Positions 1-11,307 of a stretch of 42,540 nt of DNA are shown here, piece after piece. Under the pieces are notes generated by a model, which searched no databases, was not told where the DNA came from, and saw only the letters and a list, made by a program, of their open reading frames with translations. Numbering within the stretch: the stretch's first letter is position 1; each line of letters begins with the position of its first letter. This stretch comes from Priapulus caudatus (Eukaryota; Priapulida; Priapulimorpha; Priapulimorphida; Priapulidae): positions 164,023 through 206,562 of the forward strand of contig NW_014577577.1 in assembly GCF_000485595.1 (NCBI RefSeq). The letters run 5' to 3'. Both the position numbers and the translations under genes were made by a program.

Positions 1-140
1 TTATTTATTTATATAAGCAGAAGGTAATCATAGCTACCAGTACTATTGAGTTCAGATTCAAGGGTCAGATTCAAATTGAAGAGTACAGATTCATTCGTTC
101 AGATTCTTGTTCAGTATGAGGTCGTGCTAAAGTCGTATAT

Positions 141-176
<36 letters not shown>

Positions 177-533
177 ATTTATTTATGCTATTTCTAGATT
201 CAGGTTCAGTATGAGGTCGTGGTAAGGTCGTTGAGCAGGTGCTACGTAACAAACAGCTTTCATGTAAGGTGTGTGCGGATGGAATTTTTAGTTGTGGGCG
301 ATTATTAGATTGCGTTTAGCAGTTATAGTTAGAAATCGATATGTTAAGCTTGATCTCCTGATGCTTTAGTGGGGATTATAATTATTATTATGTGGGCAGC
401 AGAAAAATCCGCTCTGTCAGGATTATTAGTATTACACGCACTTTCATGTAATGCTTGGCAAATTTTTTTGCAGAAGCTTTATGATAAAATGCCTATAATA
501 GGGGATAGCGTTGCTATAGCATATACGCGCCGC
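1..533. other. Non-coding stretch, no gene seen
   Basis: AT-rich sequence with a (TA)n run at about 134-174. A short phrase around 'tcagtatgaggtcgtg' occurs twice (near 113 and 208). No splice-bounded or conserved reading frame is visible. Confidence 0.6.
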
Positions 534-536
534 GAA

Positions 537-549
537 TGTGTGTGTGTGC

Positions 550-593
<44 letters not shown>

Positions 594-625
594 TGGTGTG
601 TGTGTGTGTGTGTGTGTATGCGTGC

Positions 626-683
<58 letters not shown>

Positions 684-811
684 GTGTGGCGTGTGTGTGT
701 ATGTGGGTGGGGTGCGTGTGTGTGCGCGCGCGCGTGTGTGTGTGCGTGTGTGCGTGTGTGGGTGTGCGCGCGCGTGTGTGTGTGCGTGTGTGCGTGTGTG
801 TGTGCGTGTGT

Positions 812-852
<41 letters not shown>

Positions 853-1012
853 TGTGCGCCGCGGTGTGTGTGCGCCGCGCGCGGGCGTGCATGGGTGCGC
901 GCGCGCCGTGCTCTCTCTCTCTCCCTCTCTTCTCCTCTCTCTCTCTCCCTCTCTTTCTCCCTCTTTCTCTCCCCTCTCTCTCCCGCTCTCTCTCCTTCTC
1001 CGCCCTCTCTCT
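537..1012. repeat. Compound (GT)n microsatellite followed by a (CT)n tract
   Basis: Alternating GT/GCGC from 537 to about 905 runs directly into a pyrimidine (CT/CCCT) tract at about 910-1012. The open frames across it are low-complexity Cys-Val or Ser-Leu and are not genes. The GT/GC part is alternating purine-pyrimidine, as in Z-DNA-prone tracts. Confidence 0.95.
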
Positions 1013-2384
1013 TCCGTCTGTCTTGGAGCTATTGTCTATCATTACATGTGCTCTATTTTCTGAGTTACTGACATCATAAAACGTTAGTTATAAGACGGAA
1101 AACGTTGCTAGTTGTAGCGAAACCTGACAGATGGCAGTTTGATTGCGACGTATAAACTTTATATCGCGTGGTTTGTAGGATGAATAGCAGAGTTAAATGT
1201 ACGAGCATGTTACGTGGTTATGTAGAGGATTAAAGGCCGGATAAGTGCTCTGCAAGTCACTGTATATTTTCATAAGTATCAATAAAAACTCAAACAAAAG
1301 TCGGTATTTTCTTGTTTGTGTGTTTTCCGCGATTTCTATAGAACGTTAAATCTTCATCAGCAAACACGCGCACCTGACTAATACCATTAGAGAAGAATGA
1401 AGTTCCAGAGGCGTAGCTATCTCTATCATTTTTTTCTTTGGAGGGGGGGGGTGAGGGTGCGAAGCTATGCACGGATTGTGTTCTTGGATCTAATAGTATC
1501 TACATTAATCTTGGAGGCGGCTCCTCCCCTGTCTCCCCTTCTCTGCGTTTTTTTCTCGAGAATAGTTGATTAAGCTAAACTGATCGCGCTCGTTCAGTCA
1601 GATTACTATAATGATCAAGCCTTGGCTAATTTAATTGATAAAAAACTTTTCTCCCTCTACCTCACACTAATATCTTTTAATAATATTAAACGGTAGCATA
1701 ATTTAATGAATAATCCCGACAGCAGCGGTTCGTGTTCGCACTAATTCTATTACCACGTGCTAGAGAAAATTAAACCTAAAACGCTCGTAATACACACTCA
1801 TCACGCTGTACCTAAGAGCGAGCCAGACTCCTTCCACGATGACGCACATAGCCAGACGAGATGAACATCTTCGTTGAAATACGGATAAAATGGAGAAGCC
1901 ATTACGGAAACCCTTTCTCCTCGTCGGAAACGTCGACGTGGTCGCGAGCTCACCCTTCAATAATTTATTTCGAAATCATTGTTAAAAAAAACTCACAATC
2001 TGATAATAATAGTGCGAAATATAGTCTTACCTCATAGCGGATATATTACTGATTACACAAACTTTGAAAAACACTAAGAATTTAGCATTAGAATAAGCAT
2101 AAGAACTACTAAGCATAGACACTTAAGCCTAAGCATAATACTAAGCATAAGAATTTATGCTAGAAATTAAAGAGACTGGTTAGAAATTATGTTCGAAATA
2201 AATACTTTAGCTCACGTGCGCAGCACGCGTTATAGCCACGTGACGTGCCAGGGTTAGCAGACCGTGAGGTGGAGAATTGCGAAAGTTCAGAATTGGATTT
2301 TCGGGATTTGAATTTCGACCACCTCCGTCCTACGAGTTGTCCGTGCGTGTTCATGCAAGACGCATCGGTTGTAAAACGATGCGG

Positions 2385-2387
<3 letters not shown>
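1013..2387. other. Non-coding stretch, no gene seen
   Basis: Mixed-composition sequence with short frames only. A poly-G run lies near 1443 and a degenerate 'actaagcataaga' phrase is repeated at about 2070-2160. No recognisable product or splice-bounded exon was found. Confidence 0.55.

Positions 2388-2436
<49 letters not shown>
2388..2436. repeat. (TA)n microsatellite
   Basis: An uninterrupted TA run. It sits where the left part of the foldback element would be expected, by comparison with the intact copy at 7941-8174. Confidence 0.95.
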
Positions 2437-2439
<3 letters not shown>

Positions 2440-2512
2440 CGGTTTACGGTCGTAAACTAGGTTTACGTCTAAAACCAGGTTTTTTCGAATATTGGCACAA
2501 ACCGCTTCCATA
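2437..2512. mobile_element. Truncated copy of the 7941-8174 foldback MITE
   Basis: The right part of the element is kept: the 'tttacggtcgtaaac' internal repeat, then 'cgaatattggcacaaaccgc', then a TTCCATA end and the flank TACGGC. The left inverted repeat is missing and a (TA)n run abuts the break. Similarity between the two large duplicated blocks starts inside this remnant. Confidence 0.7.
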
Positions 2513-2831
2513 TACGGCAACGCAAAATTAAAACAAGCCATGCTGTAGCAACAACAGTAAGAGTGTAAAATAAGAAGTGAGAATACGCATGCAGTAAAGC
2601 GAGGATACCATTACAGCCGCGATTATAATATTATTAAGTAATTAGTTTTTTCTGCTAATTGCCATACGGCGGCTGTCAATCTTCTCGTATACCGCTTTCT
2701 CTAGAAATATCATTAATTAAAAAAGCAATATTATTATTAATTATATTTCAAACATGTATGCATATCGATTCGAGCGAGAAAGGCTGTAGACGCACGTCCG
2801 TCGTGGTCATCTATATATAGTGTAAAAAATA

Positions 2832-2834
<3 letters not shown>

Positions 2835-2864
<30 letters not shown>
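2835..2864. repeat. (TA)n microsatellite
   Basis: A TA run within the duplicated block. The matching run in the other copy is at about 8489-8521. Confidence 0.9.
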
Positions 2865-2979
2865 CTATATATAGCATACATTGTAATACATAGTAGTAAA
2901 TTGTGTAGAAATATGACTCAGATAGCTCAGCGCGCGCTTTATCAAAACGCAGGAGCTGATTCTATCGCACATGTAGTGC

Positions 2980-2981
<2 letters not shown>

Positions 2982-3045
<64 letters not shown>

Positions 3046-3268
3046 TGTGTGTATGTGTGTGTGTGCGCGCGCGCGCGTGTGTGTGTGTGTGTGTGCGCTC
3101 CGTGTGTGCGTGTGTGAGTGCGTGCGTGTGGCGCGCGCGCGTGTGTGTGTGCGCGCGCGTGTGTGTGTGCGCGTGTGTGGGGTGTGTGTGTGCGCGCGTG
3201 TGGGTGTGTATGCGCGTTTGTGTGCGCGCGCGCGTGTGAGTGCGTGCGTGCGCGCGTGTGTGTGTGTT
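2982..3268. repeat. (GT)n / (GC)n compound microsatellite
   Basis: About 290 bp of alternating GT with GCGC interruptions. Its partner in the second block is at 8624-8907. Frames across it are low-complexity and not coding. Confidence 0.95.
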
Positions 3269-4140
3269 ACCCTAGCCGGTAACTAGTGCAAACAATCGGT
3301 AAACAAGTCACCACACACCCCGTCGCCTGCAGACGCTAGGTCGTCCGTGGAGAAGCAAATCGCTGGCTTCCCAGGAAATGTTCGGCCTTGCCGCGGGTGT
3401 CAGGTCACGCATTTGCTTTCTTGTCGCAACCCCACCCTCCCTCCACGCGCAGCTAGTCAGCATGCTTACTATCTGGATGTTATTCGCTTACAACCAATAT
3501 CAGACACGACACCCACAATTAACGCCACCCGCCCCGTCGCTCTGACATTGATCCACTCCAGAAATCTCATCAGAAACCATCATCACCTAGACGTGTTTCC
3601 GAAATATCACTGTGGCATAGGCGGAGACGGGTGGCGTGTCACTGCTATACAATAGCCACAAGTTACCTTCTCGCTTCTCACGACGTGAAACAGTCGTAGT
3701 GTAAACGTCATTTTATACGTTACATGAATTAGTCAGTGGAGCTAGACGGGTAAGTTGTTTTAGCCATATTCCAGCTAGACAGCGTCGCTCAACCAGATGG
3801 GCGCTACATTGATGTATTAGGGAGAATGGCAGGACGTGGTTAGGTAGAACAGTTTCGAGAGTCAGGTGAAATTGGGGTAGGACGTAGTCTCGAGAACGGG
3901 TACATGTGCGGCAGGATGTTTGTAGGAGTTTTGGGGTAATAGAGAGATGGGAGATTCGGGTGCTGGTCCGCGAGAGTACGCGCACGTGCGTCGCGCGCGT
4001 GTGCGCGGTCTTCTGTCTGTTTGTGCGCATTGTCTGATAGGTGGCTACACGTGTAAGATACTTAAAAGATTAACAGTTTAGCACACAAGTCTGCATTTGA
4101 TCGTTCTTCATCATTTCGACATCAACGCTCATTCACACGT
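3269..4140. other. Spacer of duplicated block, no gene recognised
   Basis: Mixed-composition DNA matching 8908-9755. It holds one isolated partial unit of the 71-bp repeat (about 3651-3697), set before the main array. The longest frames (about 100 codons) are not kept open in the other copy, which argues against coding. Confidence 0.6.
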
Positions 4141-5130
4141 TACAGTAGAGGCTGGTCGGGCTAGCACACAGATAGCCACAAGTTACCATTCTTCGCTTCT
4201 CACGACGTGAAACAGTCGTAGAGCCCTGGTCGGGCTAGCACCCAGATAGCCACAAGTTACCTTACTCGCTTCTCACACGTAACAAGTGAGAGGCTGTCGA
4301 GCATAGCACACAGGGTAGCCACAAGTTACTTACTCGTCTTTTCTCACTACGTGAAACAGTCGTAGAGTCTGGCTGGCTAGCACACAGATAGCCCAAGTTA
4401 CCTTCTCGCTTCTCACGACGTGAAACAGTCGTAGAGCCCCTGGTCGGGCTAGCACACAGATAGCCACAAGTTACTTCTCGCTTCTCACTACGTGAAACAG
4501 TCGTAGAGCCTGGTCGGCTAGCACACAGATAGCCACAAAGTTACCTTCTCCGCTTCTCACGACGTGAAACAGTCGTAGAGCCTGGTCGGCTAGCACACAG
4601 ATAGCACAAGTTACCTTCTCGCTTCTCACGCCGTGAAAGCAGTCGTAGAGCCTGGTCGGGCTAGCACACAGAGAGCCACAGTTACCTTCTCGCTCTCCAC
4701 TACGTGAAACAGTCGTAGAGCCTGTCGGGCTAGCACACAGATAGCCACAAGTTACCTTCTCGCTGCTCCACGACGTGAAACAGTCGTAGAGCCTGGTCGG
4801 CTAGCACACAGATAGCCACAAGTTACTCTCGCTCTCACGACGTGAACAGTGTAGAGCCTGGTCGGGCTAGCACACAGATAGCCACAAGTTACCTTCTCGC
4901 TTCTCACGACGTGAAACAGTCGTAGAGCCTGGTCGGGCTAGCACACAGATAGCCACAAGTTACCTTCTCGCTTCTCACGACGTGAAACAGAGTCGTAGAC
5001 GCTGGTCGGGCTAGCACACAGATAGCCACAAGTTTACCTTCTCGCTTCTCACGAGACGTGACAATAGTAGTAGAGGCTGTGTCGGCTACACACCGATAGC
5101 CAGCCACAGTTACCTTCCGCTCTCACTATA
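4141..5130. repeat. 71-bp tandem repeat array, copy 1
   Basis: About 13 head-to-tail units of roughly 71 bp. Each contains GCTAGCACACAGATAGCC, then CAAGTTACCTTCTCGC, then TCACGACGTGAAACAGTCGT. TCACG-A-CGTGA is a near-palindrome recurring once per unit. Units differ from one another mainly by 1-2 bp indels. A decayed unit with a longer spacer continues to about 5185. There are no spacers, so it is a minisatellite and not a CRISPR-type array. Confidence 0.93.
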
Positions 5131-5680
5131 CGCGGCAAGAAGGTAACGTTCGTGCACGTCTTACGACGTGAAACAGTCGTATAGGCGGCTGTGCGGCTAT
5201 GTCGTGCATGATCTACTCGTTAGCATTGCTTACATTAGTACACCAGGACTCCGCCGTGAATCAAACCCGTGATACACGAGTTGATCGTGTGGCGTCAATA
5301 GTTACCGCTGTTAGATTAGTAGCCTCGCAGTGTCTCCCGCTGCTTGCTAACGTGCGCAGAGAGCGCGTATCCCGTAACGAGGACATGTGTCGGAGTGAAA
5401 ATAAGAAGACAATGTCAGGTGAATATCAAGAGTCTATCAATATCTATTGATATATGACTGTTATATTATTATCAGGACGCCGCGATTGATGTGGTGCATC
5501 TCACTGCCCCCTCAAACCGGAAAGAACGAATATTTTTTGCGATTATAGAAGGAAACCCGGGATGCCGGAAAACCGGCGAGATGTGATTTTAACTAACCGG
5601 GACGGGGATGATGAAAACGTTTTTCTTCTTCACCTGTGAAACTGTGAATGAACTCGCGCGCCCGCGGTTACCACGCTTAA
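5131..5680. other. Left flank of the Harbinger insertion, no gene recognised
   Basis: Matches about 10746-11307. It contains 'tatcaatatctattgatata' (a short palindrome) near 5436-5455 and a TATCAGGA motif near 5470 that is mirrored by TCCTGATA near 7082. These could be ends of an older host element, but the support is weak. No convincing coding exon is visible. Confidence 0.45.
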
Positions 5681-6052
5681 TGCTGCGTTTACACTGTGTT
5701 CCGGCGGCCACGGCACGCCCGTTGCCGAAACGTAGTGCGCCGTGGGATTATGGCAATTTTTTTCTCTGTATTCAAGTTTTGTAGGTCTTGCAAGTTTTCT
5801 CACGGTCTATCACGGTATCCGTGACGGCCGGGGGGGAAGGCGCTGCTGAGTCCGCGAAGGGTCAAGGCGCACTACGTGTTGGTCGCGGTCTACCACGGAT
5901 GCCAGTACGTTCCTCCCGGCCGTCACGTTCTGATGGGTCCCTCACGTTTCTCACGATCTGATCAAGGTCTGACACGTTTTTCACGTTTTGTAAGGCTTTC
6001 TACGAATAAACGTGACGCCGGGCAGCTTTGGAGCACGTTTGTTCGCCGACGG

Positions 6053-6060
6053 TATAAAAG
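6053..6060 (+). promoter_or_regulatory. TATA box of the Harbinger element
   Basis: TATAAAAG lies 57 bp upstream of an ATG at 6117, which suits a start site near 6085 and a short leader. The second copy keeps TATAAAG at 11678-11684. It probably drove the ancestral transposase gene. Confidence 0.6.
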
Positions 6061-6116
6061 AAGGCCTCCCAAGTAATAGCAATCATTGTATTCTGAGATT
6101 CGACGAGACAACATCA

Positions 6117-6333
6117 ATGAAGTGCCTTAGATGAAAAAATTTGTTTTGCATGTTTTGCTGGGTGCATACATCCAGTCTTGCATCAGCAAGAAGAAGGCCA
6201 CGCAGCAGTTGCAGAGAGGGAAGGCCAGTGTGTAGCAGTCAGGAAGAGGCTGGTGAAAAGCCAAGATCCATGTGGTGCGCGAATGGTTATGAAAGACAGA
6301 AGGCAGCAGCTGGGCCACTACTCAAACTTTTAG
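6117..6333 (+). pseudogene. Broken N-terminal fragment of a PIF/Harbinger transposase
   Basis: After the ATG at 6117 the frame is stopped within a few codons, but downstream peptide pieces fit the start of Harbinger transposases. VREWL is at 6275-6289 and, in another frame, RRQQLGHYSNF runs at 6298-6330 before a TAG. The family usually has a W-V-R-x-W-L motif followed closely by an R-rich, G-x-Y stretch. Here the two parts are out of frame, so at least one frameshift separates them. Everything downstream, including the DDE catalytic region, is missing and replaced by the right subterminal region. The matching fragment is at 11743-11964. It is non-functional as it stands. Confidence 0.7.
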
Positions 6334-6747
6334 TTTACTTTTAGTTTTAGTCCAGTTTTAGGACGCGGCGCGCGCTCTGTCAGGCCCGTAGTATAGAACG
6401 CAACCGGCGTAGCGCGGCCGGCCAAACCCGTCTGTCCCGTGCCGCGCCCTTCCCGTCCCACATACGGACCGCCGCGAAGTTTGTTACGGCTATTACGTGC
6501 TGTCACGTTTTGTTTGCGTTACTCCGTTTTACTACGGCCTACTACGTTTCTCATCCCCGCACCGTGACGTGCGCTGGCAAATCTTTTGACAAATTAATAA
6601 TTTGCCGGCAGCATCCACGGCAAATCACGGCCTGTTCACGTTTGCCCATTCGCGTCCCCCGCGTTGTCTCACGTTCATGCCGTTTTGTCCCAGGTGGCCT
6701 GAAACGGGGGCTGCGTGGGCGCCGAAAACACAGTGTAAAACGCAGCA

Positions 6748-7231
6748 TAAAGAACTTGAATGAGCTATCAAACGCGGAGCTCGCTTCGTTGGCAGTGCAG
6801 ATTTGCCACCTTCCAGAGAAGTACTTCAATAAAGAACCACGGTCTCGCCTTACTACAGCGCGCGTCTCACCTTATATATTATACAAGCTGCGTGCTCGCT
6901 CTTACCGCTCTGTCTGCGGCACTTCAATAATAACCACCCTTAAATAAAATCCCTTAATGAGAACGCGCAGATTTCTTTCGCTCGAGATGTTTGTCGCGCG
7001 CATCTAATGCGTATATATCATATTATCAGGAGTGAATAATAAATTGATTAATAATAATAATAATCATCACGATTATATTTACTCCTGATATTATCTTGTC
7101 TCTGTCGGACATTCTGTCTGGCGTCTGCCTAGGCGCTCACATCTTTGGACATTCATATCTATGTGAGATTTAGATCCCCATATGACAGCTTCACTCTCTC
7201 AACTCATAATCTTATCGATGCTTTTATTCCA
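6748..7231. other. Right flank of the Harbinger insertion, no gene assigned
   Basis: Begins with the TAA target duplication. A stretch at 6751-6840 reads as a coding-like peptide (NLNELSNAELASLAVQICHL) in one frame and is conserved in the second copy, but no start, splice sites or family could be assigned. An AATAAA lies at about 6827. An inverted pair (TATCAGGAGTGAATA and TATTTACTCCTGATA) around 7023-7090 would form a hairpin. Confidence 0.45.
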
Positions 7232-7934
7232 GCTTAACTCTCACACCGCTATCACCTCCGTATTGCGAACTCAACGAGCAACCGCTATCGGCCCGATTTG
7301 CAATTTCGCTAAATGTAAATCCCAATTATTTCCATGTCCGTTTAGGATTCGGTGGATGTAACAATAATGTGACGCGTGGCAGATCTTATGCCCATATACG
7401 GTGCGACGCCATGATGTTCATCTCGCTGCAGCGTTTTGTGTTTCGTGCGGTGGCGTTTGTCGTTCAGGCGACAAGTCGCATCAAGCTATCTAGCACTTAT
7501 AAAAGCACGTATTCGCAACGAGTTTATATAAGCCATATCGGAAAGTCCCGGCCGCCATATTGAGATCAGATAAGAGGGGGTATAAGTTGAGGGGTATAAC
7601 ATGGGTAGGATAGGACTATTCTAGGTTTTTTTATCTACAATTCTCTTCACTAACATCGTACTTCAATTCACAGGTGCGTTTCTGTTTACATAAACATTTA
7701 CAAATATGATTGTGGTCATTTGGGATAATTTTGCAATGTTTGTGTTAATACAAAAACTAAAAACTCGCAACTTGCAACTCGCTAGCTTCTCCCAAATCCT
7801 GACAAAAGTTGGGCGCACAACGACGCACTGATCTTGTTTTCAATTTTTTGATTAATTTTCAATGCGCGGGCATCTGATATATGGGAGACATAGGCCACTT
7901 ATAGAAAACGCTACATCGATATTTACATCCAGTG
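7232..7934. other. Single-copy spacer between the duplicated blocks, no gene seen
   Basis: Mixed-composition DNA not repeated elsewhere in the window. TATAAAA-like words occur near 7498 and 7524, but no convincing exon follows. Confidence 0.5.
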
Positions 7935-7940
7935 TACGGC

Positions 7941-8174
7941 TATGGAAAGCGGTTTGTTCCAATATTCGAAAAACCAGGTTTTTCGAATATTGGCACAAAC
8001 CGCGTCCTAAAACCTGCTTTTACGTCCTAAAACCCGGTTTTACGGTCGTAAAACTAGGTTTTACGTCCTAAAACCAGGTTTTACGTCCTAAAACCCCCGG
8101 TTTTACGGTCGTAAAACTAGGTTTTACGTCCTAAACCCAGGTTTTTCGAATATTGGCACAAACCGCTTTCCATA
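7941..8174. mobile_element. Foldback MITE (234 bp) with ~35-bp terminal inverted repeats
   Basis: The left end TATGGAAAGCGGTTTGT continues through CCAATATTCGAAAAACC and is mirrored by the right end GGTTTTTCGAATATTGG, then ACAAACCGCTTTCCATA. The element is bracketed by TACGGC on both sides (7935-7940, 8175-8180), a probable 6-bp target duplication. Between the arms are tandem copies of a 'ttttacgtcctaaaacc' word that is itself partly palindromic. It has no coding capacity. The superfamily is not clear. Confidence 0.82.
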
Positions 8175-8612
8175 TACGGCAACGCAAAATTAAAACAAGC
8201 CATGCTGTACAACAAAACGTAAGAGTGGTAAAAAGAAGTGAGAAAACGCATGCAGTAAAGCGAGGATACCATTACAGCGGCGATTAAATATTAATTAAGT
8301 AATTAGTTTTTTCTGCTATTGCCATACCGGCGCTGTAAATATTCCTCGTATACCGCTTTCTCTAGAAATATCATTCATTAAAAAGCAATTATTATTAATT
8401 ATATTTCAAACATGCATATACGATTACGCGAGAAAGGCTGTAGACGCACGTCCGTCGTGTCATCTATATATAGTGTAAAATATACATCATATATATATAT
8501 ATATTATATATATATATATATACATACATTGTATAATAGTAGTAAATGTGTGTAGAATAATGACTCAGATACTCAGCGCGCGCCTTATCAAAACGCAGCG
8601 ATTTCTATCGCA

Positions 8613-8645
8613 CATGTAGTGCACATGTGTGTGTGTGTTGTGTGT

Positions 8646-8681
<36 letters not shown>

Positions 8682-8907
8682 GTGTGTGTGTGTGTGTATG
8701 TGTGTGTGTGCGCGCGCGCGCGTGTGGTGTGTGTGTGGTGCGCTCGCGTGTGGCGTGTGTGAGTGCGTGCGGTGCGCGCGCGCGTGTGTGTGTGCGCGCG
8801 CGTGTGTGTTGCGCGCGTGTGGTGTGTGTGTGCGCGCGTGTGTGGTGTGTAGCGCGTTTGTGTGGCGCGCGCGTGCGTGTGATCGTGCGTGCGCGCGTGT
8901 GTGTGTT
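8613..8907. repeat. (GT)n / (GC)n compound microsatellite
   Basis: Counterpart of 2982-3268. Alternating GT with GCGC patches, preceded by a (TA)n tract at about 8489-8521. Confidence 0.95.
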
Positions 8908-9755
8908 ACCCTAGCCGGTAACTGTGCAAACAATCGGTAAACAAGTCACACACCACCCGTCGCCTGCAGACGCTAGGTCGTCTCGTGGAGAAGCAAATCG
9001 CTGGCTTCCCAGGAAATCCGCCTTGCCCGGGTGTCAGGTCACGCATGCCATTTCTTGTCAACCCCACCCTTCCCCGAGGCATGCATGCTACTCAATCTGG
9101 ATGTTATTCCTTACAACCAATATGAGACACGACACCCACAATTAACGCCACCGTCGCCTTCTGACATTGATCCACTCCACGAAATCCTAATCAGAAACCA
9201 TCATCACCTAGACGTGTTTCGAAATATCACTGTGGCATAGGCGGAGACGGGTGCGTGTCACTGCTAACAATAGCCACAAGTTACCTTCTCGCTTCTCAGA
9301 CGTGAAACAGTCGTAGTGTAAACTCATTTTATACGTTACTGAATTAGTCAGTGGAGCTAGACCGGTATGTGTTTTAGCCATATTCCAGCTAGACAGGTCG
9401 CTCAACCAGATGGGCGGCTACATTGATTTATTAGGGAGAATGGCAGGACGTGGTTAGGTTAGACGAGTTTCGAGAGTCAGGTGAAATTGGGGTAGGACGT
9501 AGTCCTGAGAACGGGTACATGTGCGGCAGGATGTTTGAGGAGTTTTGGGGTAATAGAGAATGGGAGATTCGGGTGCTGGGTCCGCGAGAGTACGCGCACG
9601 TGCGTCCGCGCGTGTGCGCGGTCTTCTGTCTGTTTGTGCCGATTGTCTGATAGGTGGCTACACAGTGTAAGATACTTAAAAGTTATACAGTTTAGCACAC
9701 AAGTTCTGCATTTGGATCTGTTTCTTCATCATTTCGACATCAACGCTCATTCCAA
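8908..9755. other. Spacer of duplicated block copy 2, no gene recognised
   Basis: Matches 3269-4140, including the isolated 71-bp unit fragment (about 9270-9317). Frames seen in one copy are broken in the other. Confidence 0.6.
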
Positions 9756-10745
9756 CGTTACAGTAGAGGCTGGTCGGGCTAGCACACAGATAGCCACTAA
9801 GTACCTTCTCGCTTCTCACGACGTGAAACAGTCGTAGAGCCTGGTCGGGCTAGCACCCAGATAGCCACAAGTTACCGTTCTCGGCTTCTCAGGCGCGCAC
9901 GTGAAACAGGTAGTAAGAGCTGGTCGAGCTAGCACACAGGTCAGCAAAGTGTACCTCTCGTTCTCACTACGTGAAACAGTCGTAGAGTCTGGCTGGGCTA
10001 GCACACAGATAGCCACAAGTTACTTCTCGCTTCTCACGACGTGAAACAGTCGTAGAGCCTGGTCGGGCTAGCACACAGATAGCCACAAGTTACTTCTCGC
10101 TTCTACTACGTGAAACAGTCGTAGAGCCGGTCGGCTAGCACACAGATAGCCACAAAGTTACCCTTCTCGCTTCTGCACGACGTGAAACAGTCGTAGAGCC
10201 TGGTCGGCTAGCACACAGATAGCACAAGTTACCTTCTCGCTTCTCACGCCGTGAAAGCAGTCGTAGAGCCTGGTCGGCTAGCACACAGAAGCCACATTTA
10301 CCTTCTCGCTTCTCCACTACGTGAAACAGTCGTAGAGCCTGGTCGGGCTAGCACACAGATAGCCACAAGTTACCTTCTCGCTTCTCACTACGTGAAACAG
10401 TCGTAGAGCCTGGTCGGCTAGCACACAGATAGCCACAAGTTACCTTCTCGCTCTCACGACGTGAACAGTGTAGAGCCTGGTCGGGCTAGCACACAGATAG
10501 CACCACAAGTTACCTTCTCGCTTCTCAGCGCCGTGAAACAGCCGTAGAGCCTCGGTCGGGGCTAGCACACAGATAGCCACAAGTTACCTTCTCGCTTCTC
10601 ACGACGTGACAAGGTCGGTAGACGCTGGTCGGGCTAGCACACAGATAGCCACAAGTTTACCTTCTCGCTTCTCAGCAGACGTGACATAGTAGTAGAGCTG
10701 TCGGCGCTAGCACACCAGATAGCCAGCCACAAGTTACCTTCCGCT
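9756..10745. repeat. 71-bp tandem repeat array, copy 2
   Basis: About 13 units of the same 71-bp repeat as 4141-5130, again with a TCACGACGTGA-type palindrome per unit and many 1-bp length differences. A decayed final unit extends to about 10815. Confidence 0.93.
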
Positions 10746-11307
10746 CTCACTATACGCGGCAAGAAGGTAACGTTCGTCGCACGTTCTTACGACGTGAAAC
10801 AGTCGTATAGCGGCTGTCGGGCTATGTCGTCCATGATCTACTCGTTAGCATTGCTTACATTAGTACACCAGGACTCCGCCGTGAATCAAACCGTGATACA
10901 CGAAGTTGATCGTGTGGCGTCAATAGTTACCGCTGTTAGATTAGTAGCCTCGCAGTGTCTCCCGCTGCTTGGCTAACGGTGCGAGAGAGCGCTGTATCCC
11001 GTAACGAGGACATGTGTCGGAGTGAAAATAAGAGACAAGTCAGGTGAATATCAAGAGTCTATCAATATCTATTGATATATGACTGTTATATTATTATCAG
11101 GACGCCGCGATTGATGTGGTGCATCTCACTGACCTGCAAACCGGAAAGAACGAATATTTTTTGCGATTATAGAAGGAAACCCGGGATGCCGGGAAAACGC
11201 GGAGATGTGATTTTAACTAACCGGGGACGGGGATGATGAAAACGTTTCTTTCTTTTCACCTGTGAAAACTGTGAATGAACTGCGCGCGCCGGCGTTACCA
11301 CGCTTAA
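10746..11307. other. Left flank of the second Harbinger copy, no gene recognised
   Basis: Counterpart of 5131-5680 with the same short palindrome and TATCAGGA word. No reading frame is shared intact between the two copies. Confidence 0.45.

Larger units (their letters stand above)
5681..6747 (+). mobile_element. PIF/Harbinger DNA transposon, non-autonomous, copy 1 (1067 bp)
   Basis: The left end TGCTGCGTTTACACTGTGTT is matched by the inverted right end (one extra T here, exact in the second copy), and the similarity goes on through CGGCG. The insert is flanked by TAA at 5678-5680 and 6748-6750, the 3-bp TWA target duplication typical of PIF/Harbinger. The interior is dense in TCACGTTTT / TACTACGTTT / GTCACGG words on one strand, probably subterminal transposase-binding sites. 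It also has a TATA box and a broken transposase N-terminus. No DDE catalytic domain is present, so it could move only with a transposase supplied from elsewhere. Confidence 0.9.
2437..7231. repeat. Segmental duplication, copy 1 (~4.8 kb)
   Basis: This block matches 8090-12850 end to end in the same order: foldback remnant, (TA)n, GT tract, unique spacer, 71-bp array, PIF/Harbinger element and right flank. The two copies differ mostly by single-base insertions and deletions, with few substitutions. Similarity stops after the phrase 'atcgatgctttattc', where this copy continues into unrelated sequence and the other enters a TA/GT tract. Confidence 0.93.

Noticed and set aside
4141-5130. CRISPR-like array of ~71-bp units
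   Set aside because: Units are contiguous with no unique spacers, and the genome is eukaryotic.
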